13,347 nt of DNA from an uncultured Pseudodesulfovibrio sp. (GTDB lineage Bacteria > Desulfobacterota > Desulfovibrionia > Desulfovibrionales > Desulfovibrionaceae), in contig CAMYLL010000041.1 of the NCBI GenBank assembly GCA_947259235.1, positions 1-13,347 on the forward strand, in the 5' to 3' direction. Below the pieces are notes generated by a model. It saw nothing but the letters and a program-made list of their open reading frames with translations, was not told where the DNA came from and did no database searches. Positions 6,410 to 13,347 of the stretch are shown here, piece by piece. A program made the position numbers and the translations under genes. The first letter of the stretch is position 1. Each line of letters begins with the position of its first letter.

Positions 6410-7759
6410 ATGACGATGCAATGCAGGATTTCCGGCGTGTCCCGGCTGGCGAGGGCCGGCTGGCTTCTGGTGCTGGCCGCAGGCCTGTGCGCGTGCTCGG
6501 CCAAGGTTGTGCATCCGCCGCTGGAAGTCACGTTCCTGCCCCAGCGGGGCGATTTCGTCTCCGGCTATGGCGACCGCCTGTCGCTGGAACAGGTGGTGGA
6601 GCTGGCGCGCGGCAAGGATTACATCCTCCTGGGCGAGGGCCACAGGAACGCCTGCGACCATACGGTGCAGCAGCGGGTGCTGGCCGCGCTGGCCGCGACT
6701 GACAAGGCGCCCGCCGTGGGGCTTGAGATGGTGTCCGTGGACATGCAGCCCGTGCTCAACGACTTTTCCGCCGGTCTGGTGGATGTGGACAGCCTGGAGG
6801 ACGAGCTGGAGTGGAAGACGCGGTGGGGATACCCCTACGACTATTTCCGGGGCTTCTTCGAGGTCATCCGGCGCAACAGCCTGCCTGTGGCCGGGCTCAA
6901 CGTGCCCACGGCCGTGACCCGGAAGATCGCCCGCCAGGGTATGGACTCCCTGACCGACGACGAGCGGGCCTATCTCCCCGCCGAGATCGTGCCGCCCTCC
7001 AATGCCCAGGCTCCGTTCCTGGACATGATGGTTTCCCGCCACGTGGACCGGGGGCGGCCCGATGGAGACGAGGCGGAGCCGGACGAGACCACCCGGCGCG
7101 CCCGGTTCCATCTGGTCCAGTCCATATGGGATTCGAAGATGGCCGAGGAGGCCGTGCGGCTCCGGCGCACCTATGACTGGCCCGTGCTCCTGGTGGCGGG
7201 CAGCGGCCATGTGGAGAACGGCTGGGGCATTGCCCGGCGCATCCGCCGCTTCGACCCGGGCGCGAAGATTCTGCTCATCGTGCCGTGGCGCGGCGGCGAG
7301 TTCGCGGCCGACTCCGGCGACGCGCTGTTCTACTGTCCTGATTCCTACGTGGCCAAGATTGGCGCGACCCTGACGGACACGGGGCAGGGCGGCCTGCTGG
7401 TGGAGGCCGTGGTTCGCGGCTCCCGGGCCGAGAAGGCGGGCCTGCGCCCCGGCGACACGCTCCTTGAGGCGTCCGGGGTGACCCTTGATCATCTCTTTGC
7501 CCTGCATCAGGCCGGGGTCATGGTTCATGAGGCTGACGCGCCCCTGGTCTTCACCGTGCGCCGGGCCGGGCAGACCTTCAGGGCCGATGTGGGCAGGCTC
7601 GGCTCGCCAAAGGGGTCGGGGAGGCCGAAACCCGCCGCCGCAGAGCCAGCTGTTTCGGACGCCGCAGATCAGCCCGTGGCGCACCCCGGCAACGATCAGG
7701 ACGAAAAACACGAAAACGTCGAGCCGCAGGCGGCATCAGACATGGAAGGAGGACGTTAG
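6410..7759 (+). CDS. ChaN-family lipoprotein with C-terminal PDZ domain
   Basis: The 449-residue product begins with a lipoprotein signal (basic N-region, WLLVLAAGLCAC; lipidated Cys probably C29, with C27 an alternative). Residues 60-300 match the ChaN/Tiki-like domain (PF04187), described as haem-binding or metalloprotease-like. LGEGH gives E76 and H78; EMVSVDMQ, RWGYPYDYFRGFFEVIRRN and LPVAGLNVP follow, then AGSGHVENGWGI with H267. Residues 318-400 form a PDZ domain (GGLLVEAVVRGSRAEKAGLRPGDTLLEASG). Residues 401-449 are a Pro/Ala/Glu-rich tail with no predicted structure. ATG 6410 follows GAGG by five bases, and translation is closely coupled to the DUF429 gene. The next gene starts immediately after its stop. 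A periplasmic, membrane-anchored role is expected; the substrate is unknown. The PDZ domain suggests peptide recognition or regulation of the ChaN part. Confidence 0.88.
   Translation: MTMQCRISGVSRLARAGWLLVLAAGLCACSAKVVHPPLEVTFLPQRGDFVSGYGDRLSLEQVVELARGKDYILLGEGHRNACDHTVQQRVLAALAATDKAPAVGLEMVSVDMQPVLNDFSAGLVDVDSLEDELEWKTRWGYPYDYFRGFFEVIRRNSLPVAGLNVPTAVTRKIARQGMDSLTDDERAYLPAEIVPPSNAQAPFLDMMVSRHVDRGRPDGDEAEPDETTRRARFHLVQSIWDSKMAEEAVRLRRTYDWPVLLVAGSGHVENGWGIARRIRRFDPGAKILLIVPWRGGEFAADSGDALFYCPDSYVAKIGATLTDTGQGGLLVEAVVRGSRAEKAGLRPGDTLLEASGVTLDHLFALHQAGVMVHEADAPLVFTVRRAGQTFRADVGRLGSPKGSGRPKPAAAEPAVSDAADQPVAHPGNDQDEKHENVEPQAASDMEGGR
7746..7752 (+). promoter_or_regulatory. Shine-Dalgarno supporting a GTG start at 7760
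   Basis: AAGGAGG lies seven bases before GTG 7760, inside the end of the preceding lipoprotein gene. It fixes the non-ATG start. Confidence 0.8.
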
Positions 7760-8254
7760 GTGCGTCGCATATTATTGGCATTTTTCATGGTGCTCATGGT
7801 TCCTGCCCAGGCCTGGACCGGCGGCGTTCTGCCCGCCATGCCCGAGAGCGTGGATGATCTGACGCGGGTGGAGCTTCTCGTGGGCGCGGCGGCCCAGGAC
7901 GAGGTGGACAGGCTCCACGGCAAGCCCCTGCCCGCCGAGGAGAGCCTAGTGGCCCGCTATGCACGGCCGGGGGCGGACAGCCGTCCGGCCGAGGTCTGGG
8001 TGTCGCGTGTCTCGTCAGAGGCCGAGGCACGGCGGCAGACCGGGGTGATGGTCCACATGATGTTCGAGAACCCGAAGTCGCCTTTCAAGAGCCCCCGGCG
8101 CATGGAGCACGGGGATGCGGCGGTCTACCGGTTCGAGGGCATGGGGCAGGTCCATCTGATCTGGTATTCGTGTGATCTCGTTTACTGGATCAGCGCCGCC
8201 GCCGGGGACGAACAGCGCATGCTCGATACCTTCTGCCTGCCGTCGGGGCACTGA
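7760..8254 (+). CDS. Small secreted protein of unknown function
   Basis: The 164-residue product starts with GTG directly after the stop of the ChaN-PDZ gene, so the two are translationally coupled. Residues 1-18 are a Sec signal peptide (MRRILLAFFMVLMVPAQA). The mature part is about 146 residues, mixed alpha/beta in appearance, with two Cys (C138, C159) that could form a disulfide in the periplasm. I recognise no family. The segment EVWVSRVSSEAEARRQTGVM followed by a run rich in Met, Pro and Lys resembles no motif I know. Its placement between a periplasmic lipoprotein and a lipid A deacylase suggests an envelope role. Confidence 0.8.
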   Translation: MRRILLAFFMVLMVPAQAWTGGVLPAMPESVDDLTRVELLVGAAAQDEVDRLHGKPLPAEESLVARYARPGADSRPAEVWVSRVSSEAEARRQTGVMVHMMFENPKSPFKSPRRMEHGDAAVYRFEGMGQVHLIWYSCDLVYWISAAAGDEQRMLDTFCLPSGH

Positions 8255-8324
8255 GCCGCCGATTGACGGCTGTTCCCGACCGGCGTAGGGGGTGAGGATG
8301 GAGAATTTCAGAGGAGGGACATCC

Positions 8325-8876
8325 ATGAAACGGTTTGCATCTGCATTTCTCATTCTTGCCCTGGTGCTGTTTTGCTCCGGGCTGCCCGCGTCGGCAGCCG
8401 AGGCCGGAGAATCCATCATTTCGGAGATCCGGGGCGGCGTGTTCGCCCATGACATCAGGATGGTCAGCTTTCACCGCGAGAACGGGGCGGACATCAACGG
8501 CGAGGTGCTCTTCGTCTCTCCCGGGTTCCTTGACGCCGTCTGGTCCCCCAGGCCGCACCTGGGCGCCACGGTGAACCTGGACGGCAACACCTCCACGGTC
8601 TACGGCGGCCTGACCTGGGAATACGACCTGCCTGCCGATTACTTCCTGGACGCCAACCTCGGGCTGGCCGCGCACAACGGCAGGTTGGACACGGACAACC
8701 CCCGGCGCAAGTCTCTCGGCTCGCCTGTTCTCTTTCGCCTTGGCGCGGCCCTGGGCTACAACCTGACGGAAAAGGTCAACATCTCCATCCAGGTTGAACA
8801 CTACTCCAACGCCGCCATAGCCTACCCCAACGAGGGCATGGACAACGCAGGCATCCGCCTCGGCTACCGCTTCTGA
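8325..8876 (+). CDS. PagL-like lipid A 3-O-deacylase / acyloxyacyl hydrolase family outer-membrane protein
   Basis: The 183-residue product has a signal peptide (MKRFASAFLILALVLFCSGLPASAAEA) and a small beta-barrel-like body, the usual size for PagL (PF09411). PagL removes the 3-O-acyl chain of lipid A in the outer membrane. The signature is EHYSNAAIAYPNEGMDN near the C-terminus. Against Pseudomonas PagL (HYSNAGLKQPNDGIE) it keeps H159 and S161, the catalytic His and Ser, while the Glu position is Asp (D173). The barrel ends in Phe. ATG 8325 has GAGGAGG seven bases upstream, so the in-frame codons from 8292 are not used. It follows the secreted-protein gene by 70 bases and is probably the last gene of that transcript. 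Confidence 0.85.
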   Translation: MKRFASAFLILALVLFCSGLPASAAEAGESIISEIRGGVFAHDIRMVSFHRENGADINGEVLFVSPGFLDAVWSPRPHLGATVNLDGNTSTVYGGLTWEYDLPADYFLDANLGLAAHNGRLDTDNPRRKSLGSPVLFRLGAALGYNLTEKVNISIQVEHYSNAAIAYPNEGMDNAGIRLGYRF

Positions 8877-8885
8877 TCCCTGCGG

Positions 8886-8925
8886 GGCCGGGACAGGGCG
8901 GTTCGCCGCCGCAACCGTCCCGGCC
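8886..8925 (+). terminator. Two-tier hairpin after the pagL-like gene
   Basis: An outer 9-bp stem (GGCCGGGAC / GTCCCGGCC) encloses an inner 5-bp GGCGG/CCGCC stem capped by TTCG. Only a poor T run (GTCTT) follows, so it may be a weak or Rho-assisted terminator, or an mRNA-stabilising 3' structure. Confidence 0.5.
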
Positions 8926-8986
8926 GTCTTCCCGCTTCGCGCCATCGCGCTTTTCTCCGCATCCGTTTTCAGGTACTCAGTGAGCC

Positions 8987-9805
8987 ATGCCGGAACTGCC
9001 TGAAGTCGAAGTCATTGCCCGCGGGTTGCACGCCACTCTGGCTGGGCGCACCCTTGCGGGCGTCGACCATGTGGACCCCACGCGCTTGAGCGAGGGGGCG
9101 GAAACCTTTGTGCCCAAGGTGCTGGGCGGCGTCGTGGCCCGGGTCCACCGCCGGGCCAAGGTCCTGCTCATCGAGCTTGAGAGCGGCATGACCCTTGCCT
9201 TTCATCTCAAGATGACGGGCCGGGTGGTCCATGGTCTCATGCGCCCGGTGCATCGTCACGACCGCACCCGCTTTACTCTGGACGACGGCTCCCTGCTCAG
9301 CTTTGCGGATATGCGCCGGTTCGGCTATGTCCGGGCCTTTGCGCCGGACGAGCTGTGCTGCTGGGAGTTTCTGTGCAGGTGCGGTCCCGAGCCGCTGGAG
9401 ACGGACCCGGCGGAGCTGGCCGAGCGCGTGCTGAACCGCAACGGACGGATCAAGGCGCTCCTGCTGGACCAGACCGTGGTGGCCGGGGTGGGCAACATCT
9501 ATGCGGACGAAGCCCTCCACCGGGCGGGCGTTCATCCCCGGACGCGCGGCAGGCGCATCGGCCGGGCCAGGGCGCAGCGGCTCTTTGCCGAGCTACAGGC
9601 CGTGCTGCGTCAGGCCATAGCGGAAAACGGCAGCTCCATCCGCGACTATGTCAACGCCAGCGGCGACGCCGGGGCCTTCCAGAACAGCTTTGCCGTCTAT
9701 GGCAGGCAGGGCGAAACGTGCAAAGGGTGCGGGGCGACCCTCGCGGCGGTCAAGGTGGCGGGACGCACCTCCACCTTCTGCCCGAAATGCCAGCCCGAGC
9801 GGTGA
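8987..9805 (+). CDS. mutM: Formamidopyrimidine-DNA glycosylase (Fpg/MutM)
   Basis: The 272-residue product excises 8-oxoguanine and formamidopyrimidines from DNA and cleaves the strand by beta/delta elimination. All key residues are present. PELPEVE starts the protein, with Pro2 as the N-terminal nucleophile after Met removal and Glu3. Lys58 is in RRAKVL; Met76, Arg111 and Phe112 form the base-flipping wedge. GNIYADEAL lies in the helix-two-turn-helix, and the C-terminal zinc finger is C245-x2-C248-x16-C265-x2-C268 with Arg260. Length is normal. The ribosome site is weak (TGAG before ATG). The hairpin upstream separates it from the envelope cluster, but no clear promoter of its own was seen. 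Confidence 0.97.
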   Translation: MPELPEVEVIARGLHATLAGRTLAGVDHVDPTRLSEGAETFVPKVLGGVVARVHRRAKVLLIELESGMTLAFHLKMTGRVVHGLMRPVHRHDRTRFTLDDGSLLSFADMRRFGYVRAFAPDELCCWEFLCRCGPEPLETDPAELAERVLNRNGRIKALLLDQTVVAGVGNIYADEALHRAGVHPRTRGRRIGRARAQRLFAELQAVLRQAIAENGSSIRDYVNASGDAGAFQNSFAVYGRQGETCKGCGATLAAVKVAGRTSTFCPKCQPER

Positions 9806-9809
9806 AGGA

Positions 9810-9995
9810 ATGAACCGCAACCATCTGCGAAAGACCGTTGCGGTCGAGGCGGGCTTGACCCACCCGCAGAGGGCAGGAAACGGTGACGGCGGCAGGGCAG
9901 GGCGTCTGTTTTCGGCCTCTTTGTACAAGGGTTTCGAGATTTCGGACGAAGATAGAATTAAAGTGTTTTATTACGGCTTATTATATGAATTGTGA
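9810..9995 (+). CDS. Possible 61-residue small ORF after mutM
   Basis: ATG 9810 opens a frame ending in TGA at 9995. GAAGGA abuts the start with no spacer, so initiation would be poor. The product begins MNRNHLRKTVAVEAGLTHPQ and ends in SDEDRIKVFYYGLLYEL, a plausible helix, with a GC-rich front and an AT-rich rear. It may be chance or a remnant. No family is recognised. Confidence 0.2.
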   Translation: MNRNHLRKTVAVEAGLTHPQRAGNGDGGRAGRLFSASLYKGFEISDEDRIKVFYYGLLYEL

Positions 9996-9997
9996 GC

Positions 9998-10029
9998 GCC
10001 GCAGCATCAGGTTGGTTGTGCTGCGCGGC
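9998..10029. other. GC-rich hairpin in AT-rich spacer
   Basis: GCCGCAGCA pairs with TGCTGCGCGGC (one two-base bulge) across a 12-base loop. No T run follows on the plus strand. It may end mutM transcription weakly or protect an mRNA end. Confidence 0.35.
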
Positions 10030-10050
10030 GGAAACGTCGAGGCGTTGGAA

Positions 10051-10079
10051 TTTACAGTTTAAAAACAAAATATTAGATT
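10051..10079 (+). promoter_or_regulatory. Candidate sigma-70 promoter of murJ
   Basis: TTTACA (five of six consensus bases) and TAGATT (four of six) are separated by exactly 17 bases, predicting a start near 10086 and a 5' leader of about 73 bases. Confidence 0.5.
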
Positions 10080-10087
10080 TTATCTAA
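10073..10087. promoter_or_regulatory. Palindrome overlapping the murJ -10 box
   Basis: TTAGAT and ATCTAA are perfect inverted arms around TTT. Because the site covers the -10 and the predicted transcription start, a DNA-binding protein there would repress murJ. No known operator is recognised. Confidence 0.35.
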
Positions 10088-10158
10088 CAAAAGTCTAGAG
10101 ATTCTGGCCCACGTGATTTCAATATGTTGACGAAGCGGCCCTTGGGTGGAGAAAAACA

Positions 10159-11709
10159 GTGAGCAGACACGGCAGGGACATAGCCAGGAATGCGGCCACG
10201 GTGGCCGGGGCGACCCTTGTTTCCCGGGTGTTGGGGTTTGTTAGAGATGTCATCGTGGCCTTTGCCCTGGGCGCGGGAATCTTCGCCGATGCCTTTTTCG
10301 TGGCCTTCCGCATCCCGAACCTGTTGCGCAGGCTGTTTGGCGAGGGGTCCCTGACCATGGCCTTCATCCCTGTCTACTCCCGCATGCGCGAGGAAGAGGG
10401 GGAGGAGGCGGCCCAGGCCATGGCCCGGTCGGCCATGATCTGGCTGGGCGTCATCCTGGGGTCCATCACCGTGGCGGCCGAGCTGCTGGCCGGGCCGCTG
10501 ACCGCGGCCATAGCCCCGGGCTTCATCCGCAACGCCGAGCTGTTCGCCGTCACGGTGGACCTTGTGCGCATCTGCTTTCCCTATGTCATATTCATCTGCG
10601 GGGTGGCCCTGTGCATGGGCGTGCTCAACGCGGACAACCGCTTCCTGGCCCCGGCCCTGGCCCCCACGGTGCTCAACGTGGCCCTCATCGGCGCGGCCCT
10701 TTTCGGCTATTTCCTCGGCTACAACGTGGCCTACTGCATGGCCTACGGCGTGCTTGTCGGCGGGCTGGGCCAGTGGCTCCTGCAGCAGCCGTTTCTGCGC
10801 CGCTCGGGTTTTTCCTGGCGCGGCAGCTGGTCGTGGCGCAACAAGGGCGTGGCCCGCATGGGGCTGCTCATGCTGCCCACGGTCTTTGGCGCGGCAGTCT
10901 ACCAGCTCAACATCCTGCTCGGCACGCTGCTCGCCTCCTTCCTGCCTGTGGGGTCGGTCTCCTACCTCTATTATGCCGACAGGCTGGTGCAGTTTCCCCT
11001 GGGCGTATTCGGCATTGCGGTGAGCACGGCGGCCCTGCCGAGCCTCGCCCGGCTGGCCGCGCGGGGCGAGATGGACGAGTACGACTCCGCCCTGTCCATG
11101 TCCCTGGGGCTGACCCTGTTCATCGCCCTGCCGGCGGCGGCCGGGCTCATGGGGCTGGCCGAGCCGATCATCAGTCTGCTCTTCCAGCGCGGGGCGTTCA
11201 CCGCCGAGGCCGTGGCCGCCACTGCCACGGCCCTCGTCGCCTATTCCGTGGGGCTGCCGTTCATCGCCCTGTCGCGGCCCCTGGTGGCCGGGTTCTATGC
11301 CCTGGAGGACACGCGCACCCCGGTCAAGATCGCGGTCCTGTGTCTGGCGGCCAACATCGGCCTGGGCCTCCTGCTCATGCAGTCCATGGCCCATGTGGGG
11401 CTGGCCCTGGCCGTCAGCCTGTCCTCGCTGCTCAATTTCGTGCTGCTGCACGTCCTGCTGGCCCGCAAGCGCAGGGCCACCCTCGTCCCGCCCGGATCAG
11501 CCGTCAAATCGGCGGCGCTGAGCATCGGGATCGGCGTCGGGGCCTACCTCACCGCCGCCTGGAGCCCGTGGTGTCTGGCCCTGCTGCCGGTGTGGGTCGC
11601 GGTCTACATCCTCCTGGCCCTGGTCCTGGGCATGAGCGAGGCGCGGCTGTTCGTGGACATGGTGGGGTCGCGCACCCGGCGCGGGCTGGGCCGCAGGAAG
11701 GGGGCGTGA
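10159..11709 (+). CDS. murJ: Lipid II flippase MurJ
   Basis: The 516-residue MOP-superfamily membrane protein moves lipid II from the inner to the outer face of the cytoplasmic membrane for peptidoglycan synthesis. The N-terminus carries the MurJ signature SRVLGFVRD (R23, R29) and ADAFFVAFRIPNLLRRLFGEGS, corresponding to the essential Arg and Asp residues of E. coli MurJ. The rest is a series of about 14 hydrophobic segments with short loops. Length is normal for the family. The start is GTG 10159, with GGAG seven bases upstream. The stop overlaps the start of the methyltransferase gene. A long minus-strand frame opposite this gene is an artefact of GC-rich codon bias. Confidence 0.96.
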   Translation: MSRHGRDIARNAATVAGATLVSRVLGFVRDVIVAFALGAGIFADAFFVAFRIPNLLRRLFGEGSLTMAFIPVYSRMREEEGEEAAQAMARSAMIWLGVILGSITVAAELLAGPLTAAIAPGFIRNAELFAVTVDLVRICFPYVIFICGVALCMGVLNADNRFLAPALAPTVLNVALIGAALFGYFLGYNVAYCMAYGVLVGGLGQWLLQQPFLRRSGFSWRGSWSWRNKGVARMGLLMLPTVFGAAVYQLNILLGTLLASFLPVGSVSYLYYADRLVQFPLGVFGIAVSTAALPSLARLAARGEMDEYDSALSMSLGLTLFIALPAAAGLMGLAEPIISLLFQRGAFTAEAVAATATALVAYSVGLPFIALSRPLVAGFYALEDTRTPVKIAVLCLAANIGLGLLLMQSMAHVGLALAVSLSSLLNFVLLHVLLARKRRATLVPPGSAVKSAALSIGIGVGAYLTAAWSPWCLALLPVWVAVYILLALVLGMSEARLFVDMVGSRTRRGLGRRKGA

Positions 11710-12482
11710 CCGTGGCTGATCCGTCCTCTCCGACACCCGCGCCCGTGGACAGCGAGGCCGTGTTCGCCCGGCGCGACGCCTTTCCCTGTTCCATGGTCCA
11801 GGCCGAGGGCGGCTATCGGTTTTCCCTCGATTCCCTGCTGCTTGCCTGCTTTGCGCGGCCCGGGCGGCGGCATGTGGGGGTCGATCTCGGCTGCGGTTGC
11901 GGCGTGGTCGGGTTGGGCATGCTCCTGCGCCAGCCGGGGCTGAGCCTCACCGGGGTGGATGTGGCCCCGGCCAATGTGAACGCGGCCAGAGTCAACGCGA
12001 TCCAACTGCACTTTGCCGACCGTTTCGTTGCCTGCCAGGGCGATGTCGCCCAGTGGCGGCCCGAGCGGGTGGTTGATTTCGTGGTGGCGAACCCGCCCTA
12101 TCGCCAGCTGGGCCGGGGCAAGGTGAGCCAAGGCGAGGCCAGGGCCACGGCCCGGTTCGAGGGGCGAGGCAGCTTTGCACGCTTTGCCCGGTGCGCGGCG
12201 GTGGCCCTGAAGACACGCGGCAAGTTCACCTTTGTCCACCTGCCGGAGCGGCTGCCGGAGCTGATGAACGCGTTGGCCGACAACGGGCTGGCCCCCAAGC
12301 GCATGCGCATGGTCCACGGCCGCCCGGACGAGGAGGCGCGGATGGTGCTTATGGAATCGGTCAAGGCGGGGGGCATGGGCCTGCGCGTCGAACCGCCGCT
12401 TATCCTACATCAGGGCCGTGGCGACCGGACCCGGCTGACCGGGCAGGCGCGTGAGTTCTGCCCCTTTCTGGGCAAGGGATAG
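11706..12482 (+). CDS. TrmN6-like N6-adenine methyltransferase
   Basis: The product (258 residues from GTG 11706) is a class I SAM-dependent methyltransferase. The SAM-binding motif is VDLGCGCGVVGLG at residues 59-71, and the catalytic NPPY at 129-132 is typical of enzymes that methylate exocyclic amino groups. The pre-motif GGYRFSLDSLLLACF and the segment NPPYRQLGRGKVSQGE...ARFE match the COG4123/YfiC (TrmN6) group, which makes m6A37 in tRNA1(Val); the exact substrate here is inferred. GTG 11706 overlaps the murJ stop as GTGA and has AGGA seven bases upstream. GTG 11712, in the same frame, also has a good site and cannot be excluded. The overlap suggests translational coupling to murJ. Confidence 0.85.
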   Translation: MTVADPSSPTPAPVDSEAVFARRDAFPCSMVQAEGGYRFSLDSLLLACFARPGRRHVGVDLGCGCGVVGLGMLLRQPGLSLTGVDVAPANVNAARVNAIQLHFADRFVACQGDVAQWRPERVVDFVVANPPYRQLGRGKVSQGEARATARFEGRGSFARFARCAAVALKTRGKFTFVHLPERLPELMNALADNGLAPKRMRMVHGRPDEEARMVLMESVKAGGMGLRVEPPLILHQGRGDRTRLTGQAREFCPFLGKG

Positions 12483-12528
12483 CCCCGTGAGGGCGGCGGG
12501 CGTCAAGCCGGAAAAAAGGGAATCACCC

Positions 12529-13347
12529 ATGGATGATTACACGAAAGACATCGCGGCAGAACTGTTCGAATCCGGCGCGCTCTATTGCGCGGAAATCACC
12601 CTCAAGCTTATTGCCGAGGCCGGAGGGCGCGACGCCGCACGCCTGATCCCCATGGCCACGGGCTTTTGCAGCGGCATGGCGCGCACCTGCGGCCAGTGCG
12701 GCGCGGTGTCCGGCGCGGTCATGGGCATCGGGCTCTTTGCCGGACGGTCCGAGCCGGGCGGCGACTACGACCCCGCCTATGCCCTGGTGGGAGAATTCCT
12801 GGAGCGGTTCACCGCGAAAACCGGCTCCGCCAACTGTTATGACCTCGTGGGATGCGATTTTTCCACCGACCAGGGCAGGGAGCGGTTCAAGGCCGAAGGA
12901 TTGCGGACCAAATGTACCGGATTCGTGGTCCAGGCCGTGGATATCGCCCTCGACCTGCTGCGTGAGCACGGCTATCTGCCGGAGCACGATGCCTTTGTCG
13001 CCTCCCGCCTCGCCCCCTGTGGGCTGTCCTGCGGAACCTGCCTTGCTTTTGATTCCGGCCCTGTCCAGCAGGCCAGCCGCGCCCTACGCGCCGCCCTCGG
13101 TGACAACTTTTCTCCATATGCCAAGCGGTTCGAGGCCATGAACCCGGTCTTTGCCAGTTATCCCGCCTTCAGTGAGATGCTCGACTTCCTCGCCTCCGGC
13201 TCCTGCACTGGCTGCCGTGACGCCGGGTGTCTGTTCAAGGCATGCGCCGTGCCCGGCTGTGCAAGGGAGCGCGGCGTGGACTATTGCTTCCAGTGCAACG
13301 AGTTCCCGTGTCAGCGTCACGGCATGCCCGCGACCCTGGCTGAGCGG
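12529..13347 (+). CDS. Cys-rich C_GCAxxG_C_C family / DUF3795 fusion protein (partial)
   Basis: All 273 codons to the right edge are open, so the C-terminus is missing. AAGGGA lies seven bases before ATG 12529. Residues 1-145 match the C_GCAxxG_C_C putative redox-active family (PF09719): an LFESGALYC start, then MATGFCSGMARTCGQCGAVSG, then NCYDLVGCD and KCTGFVVQA. This part has seven Cys (20, 47, 54, 57, 103, 109, 129), some beyond the family consensus. Residues 160-265 match DUF3795: LAPCGLSCGTC, then CTGC, GC, AC, GC, and CFQCNEFPC, with eleven Cys. The clusters could bind a metal or an iron-sulfur centre, but no function is established. No signal peptide is seen, so it should be cytoplasmic. 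Confidence 0.85.
   Translation, partial: MDDYTKDIAAELFESGALYCAEITLKLIAEAGGRDAARLIPMATGFCSGMARTCGQCGAVSGAVMGIGLFAGRSEPGGDYDPAYALVGEFLERFTAKTGSANCYDLVGCDFSTDQGRERFKAEGLRTKCTGFVVQAVDIALDLLREHGYLPEHDAFVASRLAPCGLSCGTCLAFDSGPVQQASRALRAALGDNFSPYAKRFEAMNPVFASYPAFSEMLDFLASGSCTGCRDAGCLFKACAVPGCARERGVDYCFQCNEFPCQRHGMPATLAER

Larger units (their letters stand above)
9806..10158. other. Intergenic region between mutM and murJ
   Basis: The first half is GC-rich; from about 9940 it becomes strongly AT-rich apart from a GC-rich hairpin at 9998-10029. It carries a murJ promoter candidate (10051-10079) and a palindrome (10073-10087). One short frame (9810-9995) exists but is poorly supported. No RNA gene, attachment site or insertion sequence was recognised. 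Confidence 0.6.

Noticed and set aside
6386..7711. 441-codon minus-strand frame opposite the ChaN-PDZ gene
   Set aside because: A codon-bias shadow; the opposing strand has a lipobox, ChaN motifs and a PDZ domain.
10084..11451. 455-codon minus-strand frame opposite murJ
   Set aside because: The product is an artificial-looking Gly/His/Gln/Arg-rich string, while murJ on the plus strand is unmistakable.
10611..11705. Upstream extension of the methyltransferase frame through murJ
   Set aside because: The extension is Arg/Pro/Ala-rich noise in a shifted murJ frame; the conserved methyltransferase begins after 11706.

Overview
The window is GC-rich, densely packed Gram-negative chromosomal DNA. 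It encodes a signal-peptide-bearing autotransporter, a lipoprotein, a PagL-type lipid A deacylase and the lipid II flippase MurJ. A phenylacetate-CoA-ligase-like protein and a Cys-rich C_GCAxxG_C_C/DUF3795 protein, families common in anaerobes, point to a sulfate-reducing Desulfovibrionaceae-type bacterium (Desulfovibrio/Pseudodesulfovibrio). That placement is inferred from gene content and style, not from a marker gene.

Layout. (1) 1-716, minus strand: the N-terminal part of an unrecognised protein with a weak XRE-like helix-turn-helix look, running off the left edge. (2) 690-1085: an AT-rich divergent spacer. (3) 1086-3632: a type V autotransporter with nine imperfect 25-30-residue passenger repeats and a C-terminal beta-barrel. 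(4) 3777-4022, minus strand: a complete tRNA operon with promoter, tRNA-Lys(UUU), tRNA-Glu(CUC) and an intrinsic terminator. (5) 4098-5495: a monocistronic PaaK-like unit with its own promoter and strong terminator; its ATP-binding loop and C-terminal lysine motif look degenerate. (6) 5650-8877: a co-directional group made of a DUF429 protein, a ChaN-PDZ lipoprotein, a small secreted protein of unknown function and a PagL-like lipid A deacylase, ended by a hairpin. (7) 8987-9805: mutM (Fpg). (8) 9806-10158: a spacer holding an AT-rich patch, hairpins and a promoter. (9) 10159-12482: murJ overlapping a TrmN6-like N6-adenine methyltransferase gene. (10) 12529 to the right edge: a Cys-rich two-domain protein, not closed.

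Working together: chaN-PDZ, the small secreted protein and pagL are all exported and closely spaced, so they look like an envelope module. MurJ (peptidoglycan precursor flipping) and the methyltransferase are translationally coupled but functionally unrelated. The tRNA genes, mutM and murJ are housekeeping; the autotransporter and its divergent neighbour look accessory. No CRISPR array, insertion sequence, prophage or rRNA was seen. The most unusual items are the degenerate PaaK-like enzyme, the Cys-rich fusion protein, the ChaN-PDZ/unknown/PagL cluster, and the divergent regulator-like gene beside the autotransporter.
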